NCBI GenBank assembly: GCA_945910225.1
Contig: CAMDYG010000012.1
Span: 1-60,833 of the forward strand
Direction of reading: 5' to 3'
Source of the DNA: an uncultured Eubacterium sp.
Lineage (GTDB): Bacteria; Bacillota; Clostridia; Lachnospirales; Lachnospiraceae
Length of the DNA stretch: 60,833 bases
In this document: positions 53,259 through 60,833 of the stretch, piece after piece
Position numbering within the stretch: the first letter of the stretch is position 1
Layout: the number at the start of each line of letters is the position of its first letter
Made by a program: the position numbers and the translations under genes
The notes under the pieces: generated by a model
What the model was told of the DNA's origin: nothing
Databases searched by the model: none
What the model saw: only the letters and a program-made list of their open reading frames with translations

Positions 53259-56200
53259 ATGAAAAAGAATAAGAAGAGGATTCTTGCAGCAGTCATGACT
53301 GTGCTTATGGCGTTGACATTAATCCCAACATGGCTGTTAGGTGGTGTATTTGCTACTACAGCGAAGGCTGAGAATCAGGGGAGTTTTGACTCAACTGGGT
53401 TTGACGTTGTTAAGTTAGGTACCCAGACTGATAGTACAAGTGTAACAGCAGAATATAAAGATGATAAGGTGATTTTAAATACGGCTGATAAAGGAAAGAT
53501 GGCTAATACTGGACAGTCTGGTTTTGTCAGCTATTGTAAGAAGGTTGATGTTGACAAAGCTGCTACTATAAGAGGTAGCTTTAAAGTAACTAAGCTCGAG
53601 AAATCAGATAATCAGTCTTCTTTTGGTTTAATAGCATTTGATACAAAGGGAAATGCAGATGCCACAACTGATTATGTGAATCAGATAGATATTGCAGCAG
53701 CTACAAAATGTGAAGCTGTTGGATTGAAGAATGCAAATATTCCTATGGCGAGAACATATTTGTACAATACTGATTCAACAGGAAAAACATCTGCAGAAGA
53801 TAGCAAATGTGATGTGACAAGAGCACTTAATGTAGATGCAGATAATTTTTCAAAAACTAATTATAATATAACATATAATTTTGAGTTAGAGAAAAATGTT
53901 AATGGTATTACAGTTACTTGGTACGACGACAGCTGGAATACAGTTTTAGGAACATATACAATGTATAATCCTTCAAAGCTTCTTACACAGGATGATACAG
54001 GTGTATATATAGGATTCTATGCATCAAGAATCGGAACAGTAGAAGTAACTAATTTAAGTTACGAAGAACATACTTTTACAGAAGAAGAGAAACAGGCAAT
54101 CAATAAAGTTAAATGGGTTGATTATGATGAAGTAAGCTTTAAGACATTTAATGGCACAACAACATCTGATAGTGATTACAGATATAGATATTATGGTAAT
54201 ATAGCAGGAACAATTACTGTTAAAGATGATAAGGGTAATACATATATTAACGATAAATCCATTGCCATGAATGATACAATTGAATTTAATTTATCAGATT
54301 ATGGAAAAGAACTTGCAGAGGGAACAACAACATTTACAACAGAGATTAAACCATATGTTAATTCGGTTAATTCTGCAACTTTAAAGAAAGAATATTCTGA
54401 TAGATTATTACTTGAAGATTATAGTACAAGAGTTATCACAGATACTGTAGAAAGAAAAACAATAGCTAATGGTAATTCGGTTGTATATGTATCACCATCA
54501 GGAGATGCAGGAAATGCTGGTACACAGGAAGCTCCTTTAGATCTTCAGACAGCACTTTCATATGCTAATCCAGGAATGACAATTAAGATGATGGATGGAA
54601 CATATATTCCATCAGCACCATATACAATTCCATATAGTGTAAGCGGTACAACAGATAAGCATATAACACTTGAACCGGTTAATGCTGGTAAAGTTACAAT
54701 TGAAGGAACAAAACTTAATGGTGGAGATTCTGCACTTTTTGTACAGGGAGATTATTGGGATATCAAGAATATCGAAGTAACAAAAGCTGGTCATTATACA
54801 GATCCTAAAAAAGGACTTTCAGTAAAAGCAGTAAAGGGAATTCATGTATCTGGTAGTTATAACACAATAGAAAGGTGTGATATCCACCATAATGGAACTA
54901 CAGGTCTTCAGATAAGTTACTCAGGTGGAGAGCCTAAAGTGTGGTGGCCATCATACAATACAATATTAAATTGTGATTCATATTTTAATGTGGACGCAAA
55001 ACAGAATGATGCAGATGGATTTGCAGCTAAATTATCTGTTGGTGAAGGCAATGTATTTGATGGATGTGCGTCATATAATAATGCAGATGATGGATATGAT
55101 TTATATGCAAAGGCTACAGCCAAATATGGTCCAATAGGAGCAGTTACAATTAAAAACTGTGTTGCATATAATAATGGAATTCTTGAAGATGGAACATATT
55201 CTAAGGCATCAGGTAATGGATTTAAGCTTGGTGGAGAAGGTTTGACAGGAAAGCATAAACTTATAGATTCTGTATCATGGAATAATGGCGGAAGCGGAAT
55301 TATGAGTAATAATGGTCCTGATTGTCAGGTATATAATTGTATAGCTGTTGATAATGGTGTGTTCTCAAGAAATGGTGGAAACGCAGACAGAAATAACTAT
55401 CAGTTATCACCAAAGAATGGTGCTAAGTATAATGGAACAACAGGCTATGTTTTAAAGAACAGCATCAGCTTTTACACAGATAAAATAAAAGAAACTGGAA
55501 CAATGGCATGTGATAAATTTGTATTATTGGGACAGGAAGAGTCTGTAATATATAATAAGTCTAATTATCTTTGCAAAGATATCAGTACAAAGATATCAGC
55601 AAACAGCAGTAATACTCAGGTTGCAGCGGACTGGTTTGAGACAGTTGATTATACTAATGTTTCACCAGTACGTAAAGAAGATGGATCATTAGATATGAAA
55701 GGACTTTTTGTTCTTACTGAAAAAGCTAAAGCTATTATGGCTGAGCAGAATAAGACAGAAGATAATAATAAGCCAGGTAATGGTGGAGATGTTAATAAAG
55801 AAACATACGATATGGGTGATACTACAGTAATTACTAAGGAAATGCTGGAAGAGATTAAGGGTAAAGATATTGAAGTTACATTTGATATGGGTGATTACTC
55901 ATGGACAATTAATGGAAAAGATATCCCTGATGTTGAATTAGAAGATATTGATTTAAAGGTTACTAAAGACACTAACAATATTTCTGGTGATATCGTTAAA
56001 ACTCTTTCAGGAGAAAATGATGTTATGCAGATTAATATCTCACATAACGGAGAGTTCAAGCTTACAGCAAAGTTAAATCTTAATGTAGGAACTAAACATT
56101 CAGGTGAGTATGCTAATCTATTCTGGTATAAAGATGATGGAACATTTGAGTATATTGATTCATCATTGATTGATGCAGACGGAAATATCTCATTAACATT

Positions 56201-56432
56201 TACTCATGCATCTGATTATGTACTTGTATTTGGTGCAGAAATGAATCAGACAAATGCAGAATCTGCTAACAAATTGGTAAAAGAAAAAGCAGGAACAGAA
56301 GAGACAAGTAGTGAGCCAGCATCAGGCACAGGTGATTCATCAAATATGGCTGCACCAATCGCTATGATGATTGCTTGTATTATGGTAATGGGAACTGTTG
56401 TATTCTTTGAAAAGAAAAAGACAGTAAAATAA
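53259..56432 (+). CDS. Secreted, membrane-anchored pectate lyase, PL9 family
   Basis: 1057 aa. A signal peptide (~1-37, ending TTAKAE) is followed by an N-terminal beta-sandwich-like carbohydrate-binding region (~40-275) and a linker. A parallel beta-helix occupies ~405-800, starting VVYVSPSGDAGNAGTQEAP. In the helix DGFAAKL (~585) and N-A-D-D-G-Y-D (~609-615) reproduce the D-D-x-x-D calcium cluster of PL9 enzymes, and the Lys in GNGFKLGG is the expected catalytic base. A C-terminal domain precedes SGTGDSSNMAAPIAMMIACI and KKKTVK, a membrane anchor without an LPxTG motif. It cleaves polygalacturonate by beta-elimination at the cell surface. Confidence 0.9.
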   Translation: MKKNKKRILAAVMTVLMALTLIPTWLLGGVFATTAKAENQGSFDSTGFDVVKLGTQTDSTSVTAEYKDDKVILNTADKGKMANTGQSGFVSYCKKVDVDKAATIRGSFKVTKLEKSDNQSSFGLIAFDTKGNADATTDYVNQIDIAAATKCEAVGLKNANIPMARTYLYNTDSTGKTSAEDSKCDVTRALNVDADNFSKTNYNITYNFELEKNVNGITVTWYDDSWNTVLGTYTMYNPSKLLTQDDTGVYIGFYASRIGTVEVTNLSYEEHTFTEEEKQAINKVKWVDYDEVSFKTFNGTTTSDSDYRYRYYGNIAGTITVKDDKGNTYINDKSIAMNDTIEFNLSDYGKELAEGTTTFTTEIKPYVNSVNSATLKKEYSDRLLLEDYSTRVITDTVERKTIANGNSVVYVSPSGDAGNAGTQEAPLDLQTALSYANPGMTIKMMDGTYIPSAPYTIPYSVSGTTDKHITLEPVNAGKVTIEGTKLNGGDSALFVQGDYWDIKNIEVTKAGHYTDPKKGLSVKAVKGIHVSGSYNTIERCDIHHNGTTGLQISYSGGEPKVWWPSYNTILNCDSYFNVDAKQNDADGFAAKLSVGEGNVFDGCASYNNADDGYDLYAKATAKYGPIGAVTIKNCVAYNNGILEDGTYSKASGNGFKLGGEGLTGKHKLIDSVSWNNGGSGIMSNNGPDCQVYNCIAVDNGVFSRNGGNADRNNYQLSPKNGAKYNGTTGYVLKNSISFYTDKIKETGTMACDKFVLLGQEESVIYNKSNYLCKDISTKISANSSNTQVAADWFETVDYTNVSPVRKEDGSLDMKGLFVLTEKAKAIMAEQNKTEDNNKPGNGGDVNKETYDMGDTTVITKEMLEEIKGKDIEVTFDMGDYSWTINGKDIPDVELEDIDLKVTKDTNNISGDIVKTLSGENDVMQINISHNGEFKLTAKLNLNVGTKHSGEYANLFWYKDDGTFEYIDSSLIDADGNISLTFTHASDYVLVFGAEMNQTNAESANKLVKEKAGTEETSSEPASGTGDSSNMAAPIAMMIACIMVMGTVVFFEKKKTVK

Positions 56433-56466
56433 ACAATATAATAAAAGAAGGTATTAGTAATAAATT

Positions 56467-56506
56467 AAGACCTCGGAAGTATGTATAAGTACTTCTGAGG
56501 TCTTTT
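56467..56506 (+). terminator. Terminator of the pectate lyase
   Basis: AAGACCTCGGAAGTA / TACTTCTGAGGTCTT stem (one G-T wobble) with 8-nt loop and T4. Confidence 0.88.
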
Positions 56507-56608
56507 GCTGATATATCACGAATAAATGTTTGCAAGGCATAGAAACATATGGTACTATGGAGAAATCTGTTAATGATAAAGAATATAAGATAGAAAAGGA
56601 TAACACAT

Positions 56609-58162
56609 ATGAGTTTACTTACAGTAACCGGACTTACACACGGATTTGGAGACAGAGCTATATTTAATAATGTGTCTTTCCAGCTTAACAGGCTTGATAA
56701 GATTGGTTTAGTGGGAGCTAACGGCGAGGGTAAATCCACATTTATGAATATAATAACAGGCAAGCTTATGCCTGATGAGGGAAAGGTTGAGTGGGCCAAG
56801 AATATCAGAGTCGGATACCTCGACCAGCATGCTGTGTTGGAGAAAGGAATGACAATTCAGACTGTGCTTGCTTCTGCATTTGACTTTCTGTATGACATGG
56901 AAAATCAGATGAATGATATATATGCCAGCCTTGGTGATGCGTTGCCAGAGGAGATGGATAAGCTGATGGCAGAAGCAGGAACGATTCAGGATCTTCTTAC
57001 AATGCATGATTTCTATATGATAGATGCAAAGGTTGAGGAAGTTGCAAGGGCATTGGGACTTACTGATCTTGGACTTGATAAAGATGTAACGGAGCTTTCA
57101 GGCGGACAGAGAACCAAGGTACTGCTTGGAAAGCTTCTTCTTGAGAAGCCGGACATTCTGCTTCTTGACGAACCTACTAATTATCTTGATAAGGAACATA
57201 TTGAGTGGCTTAAAAGATATCTTCAGGATTACGAGAACGCATTTATACTTATATCACATGATATTCCATTCCTTAACAGCGTAATAAATGTTATATATCA
57301 TATGGACAATCAGGAGTTGAATCGTTATACAGGTGATTATGATAATTTCCAGAAGGTGTATGCAGTGAAGAAGGCACAGCTTGAGGCAGCTTACAATAAG
57401 CAGCAGCAGGAGATAGCGGAGCTTAAGGATTTCGTTGCAAGAAATAAGGCACGGGTTGCCACAAGAAATATGGCGATGTCTAGACAGAAAAAGCTTGATA
57501 ATATGGATATTATTGAGCTTGCGGCAGAAAAGCCAAAGCCAGAGTTTAATTTTAAGACAGCGAGAACACCGGGAAGATATATTTTCCAGACACACGATCT
57601 TGTTATTGGATATGATGAGCCACTTTCAAGCCCACTTAACTTAGAGATGGAGCGAGGACAGAAGATTGTTCTTACTGGTGCTAATGGAATTGGTAAATCT
57701 ACATTGTTAAAAAGTATATTGGGACTTATTAAGCCACTATCAGGTGATGTTGAGCAGGGAGATTATCTTGAGATAGGATATTTCGAGCAGGAGACTCCGG
57801 CTGGAATTGAAACTACATGTCTTGAGGAGATATGGCAGGAATTTCCGGGATATACACAGTATGAGGTTCGTTCAGCCCTTGCCAAATGTGGCCTTACAAC
57901 CAAGCATATTGAGAGTAAGGTTAAGGTTCTTTCTGGTGGAGAGCAGGCTAAGGTGCGTCTGTGCAAGCTGATTAACCGTGAGAGTAATATTCTTGTACTT
58001 GATGAGCCTACTAACCACCTTGATGTGGATGCCAAGGACGAATTAAAAAGATCCCTTATGGCATATAAGGGCAGTATACTTATGGTCTGCCACGAACCAG
58101 AGTTCTACGATGGTCTTGCGACTGATGTGTGGGACTGTGGAAAGTGGACAACGCGTATTTAA
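56609..58162 (+). CDS. ABC-F family ATPase
   Basis: 517 aa with two ABC domains and no membrane segments. Domain 1 has Walker A GANGEGKST, signature LSGGQRTKV and Walker B LLLLDEPTNYLD. Domain 2 has GANGIGKST, LSGGEQAKV and ILVLDEPTNHLD. The linker between them (~residues 225-310) is basic and helical (KKAQLEAAYNKQQQEIAELKDF), as in ribosome-binding ABC-F factors that act on the exit site or protect against antibiotics. Which subtype (housekeeping or resistance) cannot be decided. AAAAGGATAA precedes the ATG. Confidence 0.93.
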   Translation: MSLLTVTGLTHGFGDRAIFNNVSFQLNRLDKIGLVGANGEGKSTFMNIITGKLMPDEGKVEWAKNIRVGYLDQHAVLEKGMTIQTVLASAFDFLYDMENQMNDIYASLGDALPEEMDKLMAEAGTIQDLLTMHDFYMIDAKVEEVARALGLTDLGLDKDVTELSGGQRTKVLLGKLLLEKPDILLLDEPTNYLDKEHIEWLKRYLQDYENAFILISHDIPFLNSVINVIYHMDNQELNRYTGDYDNFQKVYAVKKAQLEAAYNKQQQEIAELKDFVARNKARVATRNMAMSRQKKLDNMDIIELAAEKPKPEFNFKTARTPGRYIFQTHDLVIGYDEPLSSPLNLEMERGQKIVLTGANGIGKSTLLKSILGLIKPLSGDVEQGDYLEIGYFEQETPAGIETTCLEEIWQEFPGYTQYEVRSALAKCGLTTKHIESKVKVLSGGEQAKVRLCKLINRESNILVLDEPTNHLDVDAKDELKRSLMAYKGSILMVCHEPEFYDGLATDVWDCGKWTTRI

Positions 58163-58186
58163 TTGTATAATATGCGCTTGGCGCAA

Positions 58187-58867
58187 TTAATCATTAAAAT
58201 ACTCAGGGAACATTTTCCTGATTGCATCTATATTTTCAGAATATCTGCTCATATGTCTCTGTGATATATGGGCAGCTTTTTCTTTGTCTTTTTTTTCGAT
58301 GGCGGCTACAAGTTCTCCATGGTCTTTCAGGATTCTACCTGTTTCTTTACACCTGAAACTTAATATTGTAGTTCTGTCAAAATGTGGTGCCATGCTTTCT
58401 ACAAGGTTGTACCATACAGTTTTACCACACATTTTATACAGACTTCCGTGAAATTCTTTATCAAGTGTGAAAATTTTTTCTTCATCACCGCGCTTGATAT
58501 ACATTTCCCATAAAGCTACATTTTCATATAAGGAATCAAGCTGGCTCTTTGTCAGTATATCGCAGGCTTCAACTGCAAGCTGTGTCTCAAGTACGCAGCG
58601 CAAGTCGCGGAGCTGTTCTACTATATCTGTATTGACATATGATACAAATGCTCCAATCTTAGGCTTTATCTCTATAAGCTTTGACTGGGCAAGCTCTAAT
58701 TCTGCCTCACGAAGAGGATTATTGCTGACATTCATAAGTGAGCAGAGTTCAGGTGCTTCAAGCTTCTGGCCTGGCAGCAGATTGGTGTGGACAATGTTGT
58801 CAATAAGCTGGCGTAAAACATAATCTTTTGCAGCTTCACCATCTTTTTTTTCTGTGATATTTAACAT
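58187..58867 (-). CDS. GntR family (FadR/FCD) transcriptional regulator
   Basis: 226 aa from the ATG at 58867 (GGGGGT 5 nt upstream); an in-frame start at 58918 adds an unlikely hydrophobic tail. The winged helix reads LEAPELCSLMNVSNNPLREAELELAQSKLIEIKPKIGAFVSY, followed by an all-helical FCD sensor domain (TLDKEFHGSLYKMCGKTVWYNLV). FCD regulators often respond to acidic sugars or carboxylates. It is divergent from the decayed sugar symporter, its probable former target. The TATCAAA-N10-TTTGATA palindrome at 58913-58936 is an operator candidate. Confidence 0.9.
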   Translation of the reverse strand: MLNITEKKDGEAAKDYVLRQLIDNIVHTNLLPGQKLEAPELCSLMNVSNNPLREAELELAQSKLIEIKPKIGAFVSYVNTDIVEQLRDLRCVLETQLAVEACDILTKSQLDSLYENVALWEMYIKRGDEEKIFTLDKEFHGSLYKMCGKTVWYNLVESMAPHFDRTTILSFRCKETGRILKDHGELVAAIEKKDKEKAAHISQRHMSRYSENIDAIRKMFPEYFND

Positions 58868-58912
58868 AATTACCCCCAAAATGTTAATGATATATATTTT
58901 GTAGCATATTTT

Positions 58913-58966
58913 TATCAAATTGTCTATTTTTTGATACTTGACATTTTATTAACAGATATATATTAT
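58913..58966 (+). promoter_or_regulatory. Promoter with possible GntR operator
   Basis: TTGACA (58938-58943), exactly 17-bp spacer, TATTAT (58961-58966) drive the symporter remnant. TATCAAA-N10-TTTGATA at 58913-58936 abuts the -35. Confidence 0.65.
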
Positions 58967-59019
58967 ATAGCGTGAAATATATAACACATAGAGTAATATA
59001 AAAGATACGGAGGTTAATG

Positions 59020-59642
59020 ATGAGTGGCATAGAAACAAAGAACAAAAAGATAACTCTCATTCACAAGCTGGCATATGGAAGCGGTAAGTAATATGCTGGG
59101 AAGCGGAGCTTTGGCGATAAGCGGGGCATGGCTTTTATATTTTTACACGACATTTTGTAATATGTCGGTAGTTAAGGTTACACTTATATTTTCAATTGCA
59201 ACATATCTTGATGGAATTCTTAATCCTTTAATGGGATTTATTACAGACAGTTTCTACAGAACTAAGTTGGGAAGGAAGTTTGGAAGAAGAAGATTTTTTA
59301 TTCTGACAGGTATTACGCTTATGCTTCTTTATCTTAGGTCAGGTTCTTGCTGCATTTGGCTTTGTCTCAGGTGCATCAACACAGCCACAGAGTACAGTCA
59401 ATGCGATAGCGGGTGTACTTCTTATTGGTGTTGGCGGACTTGCAATAATCAGAATTGTCTTCTCATGCAGAATGAAGTTAAACCATAAGACACATAAGAT
59501 TGTTATTGACGAGCTTGACAGAATTCACGCAGGCGGCAGAAAAGAGGATGTTTCTGAGGAAACAAGAAACGTAATTGAGAAATTAACAGGTATCTCTTAT
59601 GACAAATGTTTTGGAAACAATAATATTGGCTATAAGGAATAA
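59020..59642 (+). pseudogene. GPH-family sugar:cation symporter, frameshifted and internally deleted
   Basis: GGAGG precedes ATG at 59020, and the first ~22 codons (MSGIETKNKKITLIHKLAYGSG) end at a TAA. The protein resumes in another frame (EAVSNMLGSGALAISGAWLLYFYTTF, then GFITDSFYRTKLGRKFGRRRFFILTG). Near 59335 it shifts again into the C-terminus (LGQVLAAFGFVSGASTQPQST through KIVIDELDRIHAGGRKEDVSE). The N-terminal ~110 and C-terminal ~100 residues remain of a normal ~450-500, so ~250 central residues are deleted. The family imports sugars or uronates with Na+ or H+. Its strong promoter and GntR neighbour survive, suggesting recent decay. Confidence 0.85.
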
Positions 59643-59651
59643 CATTCTATA

Positions 59652-59697
59652 AAAGACAGCTATCTGAGCCGTAAGGGCAAGGATAGCTGTCTTTTAA
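59652..59697 (+). terminator. Terminator of the symporter remnant
   Basis: AAAGACAGCTATC / GATAGCTGTCTTT 13-bp stem with ~17-nt loop and T4. Confidence 0.85.
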
Positions 59698-59964
59698 TTG
59701 TATTATAATTATTCTATTAACATATAAAACTATATGTGATATTAATATATTAAAAGAATTCATCTGATTCTTTTGTCTAAAGTGATTTTTATAATTACTT
59801 ATCAGGCTGGATGTTCATTTTATGAATAGTCTCCAGCAATAACCCTATTACTTAATAGAATAAAGCAGGCTTGTATTCATTATCTATAGATGTTAATATA
59901 ATGTTAATTAGACACAATATTAGTATACATGTGCAAGGATATCAGCCTGGTAAGGAGGATATCT
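59698..59964. other. AT-rich intergenic gap
   Basis: About 270 bp without an open frame; the full gene-free gap from 59643 is 322 bp including the terminator. A TATAAT-like box occurs near 59897-59902 that could serve the Rpn gene. No other structure seen. Confidence 0.4.
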
Positions 59965-60833
59965 ATGGCAGAGAAAAAAGACAATGTAGCATCCAGATTT
60001 AAGGATAATGTATTCTGTATGTTATACAGGGATAAGAGAAATCTTTTAGAACTGTACAATGCACTTAATAATTCAGCTTACACCAATGTGGATGATCTGC
60101 AGGTAACGACATTAAATGGTGGATCATATATGAAGTATAAGAATGATGCATCATTTTTACTATGCATGAGTCTGTATATGTTTGAACAGCAGTCGAGCAA
60201 GAATCCTAATATGCCGTTGAGGTTTTTACACTATGTGTCGGATGTGTTTAAGGAATTGTTTAGTAATGATATGCTTCATAGACGAAGCATGATAAAGATT
60301 CCTGTTCCGCATTTTGTGACGTTTTATAATGGCTTGGAAAAATGGATTGATGAAGAGGACGAAATTAAGCTGTCAGGTATGTATGAAATTCCAACAGACA
60401 ATCCAGAGCTTGAACTTAGAGTGCGTGTTATCAACATTAACAAGGATGCAGAACTCCTTGAAAAATGTAAAACGCTTCGAGATTATATGACATTTGTCAA
60501 GAAGGTGCGCTATAAAATGGGCATTGAAGGCGAAGATGTTAGATTTGCAGTGACAGAGGCAATGGACGAATGCATAGAGGAGGATATACTTGCCGATTTC
60601 TTTGGGCAGCACAGGGAGGAGGTCGTCGAAGTGAGTATATATGATTATGATGAGGAGAAAGTAAGAAAGACATTATTTGAAGAGGCAAAAGAATTAGCAA
60701 AAGAAGAACTCAGAGAAAAGGTAGAGGAAGAAGTAAGAGAAGAACTTAGGGATAAGATAGAGGAGGAAGTAAGAGAAGAACTCAGGAATAAGATAGAGGA
60801 GGAAGTAAAAGAAGAACTCAGGAATAAGATAGA
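59965..60833 (+). CDS. Rpn family recombination-promoting nuclease / PD-(D/E)XK transposase-like protein (partial)
   Basis: The frame starts at ATG 59965 (AAGGAGGATA upstream) and runs off the window after 289 residues. Family blocks are FKDNVFCMLYRDKRNLLELYNAL, SFLLCMSLYMFEQQSSKNPNMPLRFLHYVSDVF, KIPVPHFVTFYNG and LELRVRVININK. The E-Q-Q-S and P-x-R segments match the catalytic and following region of Rpn-like PD-(D/E)XK nucleases. From residue ~241 the chain becomes tandem 12-residue charged repeats (VEEEVREELRDK, IEEEVREELRNK, IEEEVKEELRNK) encoded by 36-bp DNA repeats. Whether it is active, and how many repeats follow, cannot be seen. Confidence 0.85.
   Translation, partial: MAEKKDNVASRFKDNVFCMLYRDKRNLLELYNALNNSAYTNVDDLQVTTLNGGSYMKYKNDASFLLCMSLYMFEQQSSKNPNMPLRFLHYVSDVFKELFSNDMLHRRSMIKIPVPHFVTFYNGLEKWIDEEDEIKLSGMYEIPTDNPELELRVRVININKDAELLEKCKTLRDYMTFVKKVRYKMGIEGEDVRFAVTEAMDECIEEDILADFFGQHREEVVEVSIYDYDEEKVRKTLFEEAKELAKEELREKVEEEVREELRDKIEEEVREELRNKIEEEVKEELRNKI
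60685..60833 (+). repeat. 36-bp tandem repeats inside the Rpn gene
   Basis: Units at 60721-60756, 60757-60792 and 60793-60828 are nearly identical, with the next unit starting at 60829 at the window edge. A degenerate unit precedes at 60685-60720. The last two full units differ by one base, so expansion is recent. Confidence 0.9.

Noticed and set aside
1-60833. The window as a complete circular 60-kb plasmid
   Set aside because: Joining the ends would fuse a truncated thiE (minus) to a truncated Rpn gene (plus) with neither completed, so the window is a piece of a larger molecule.
1-60833. CRISPR arrays, tRNA or rRNA genes, insertion sequences
   Set aside because: No regular 24-40-bp repeat-spacer array, no tRNA cloverleaf with TTCGA-type loop and no IS transposase were found; the repeats present are iterons, hairpins and tandem coding repeats.

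Overview
Organism. The window reads as low-GC Firmicutes DNA, most likely a Lachnospiraceae gut anaerobe. Supporting signs are strong AGGAGG ribosome binding sites, DUF4317 and DUF5662 proteins, a flavodiiron protein, an Fe-S type serine dehydratase and a secreted PL9 pectate lyase. The pectate lyase, together with a plasmid-type origin surrounded by chromosome-like genes, would suit a pectin user such as Lachnospira (Eubacterium) eligens, which is known to carry a megaplasmid. That species assignment is inference and cannot be proved from this window.

Layout. (1) 1-28.6 kb, mostly minus strand: partial thiE, an ECF sigma/anti-sigma pair, an SseB-like protein with a MATE exporter, DegV, a pyrophosphatase-like/NUDIX fusion, a ~485-bp inverted repeat, then a run of cardiolipin synthase, heterodimeric ABC exporter, NUDIX, thioredoxin-reductase-like enzyme and gltX. 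After these come a HAD phosphatase, a GGDEF gene broken by an amber codon, an AGCS symporter/asparaginase/DeoR operon, a giant coiled-coil protein, a flavodiiron protein and an iron alcohol dehydrogenase. (2) 28.6-35.7 kb, the replicon core: a tyrosine recombinase-like protein, imperfect direct repeats, a Rep-like initiator, seven 22-bp iterons, a Cys-cluster/HTH protein, then parA-parB with five 11-bp palindromes and one near-canonical parS upstream. (3) 35.7-60.8 kb, mostly plus strand: acyl-ACP thioesterase, MATE exporter, L-serine dehydratase, DUF proteins, a chemoreceptor, a TetR-flanked acyl-lipid operon, the pectate lyase, an ABC-F ATPase, a GntR regulator beside a decayed sugar symporter, and a partial Rpn-family protein.

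How it fits together. Genes point away from the 28-35 kb core on both sides (19 of 24 minus on the left, 19 of 22 plus on the right). This is the pattern expected around a bidirectional replication origin, so the window is probably the origin region of a large secondary replicon (megaplasmid or chromid).

The least explained system is at 46.4-52.8 kb. It combines an AMP-forming acyl ligase, a stand-alone acyl carrier protein, two PlsC-like acyltransferases, a patatin-like hydrolase, an SGNH hydrolase and a flavin reductase behind a TetR operator. Three copies of a ~200-250-bp hairpin element lie inside its intergenic gaps.
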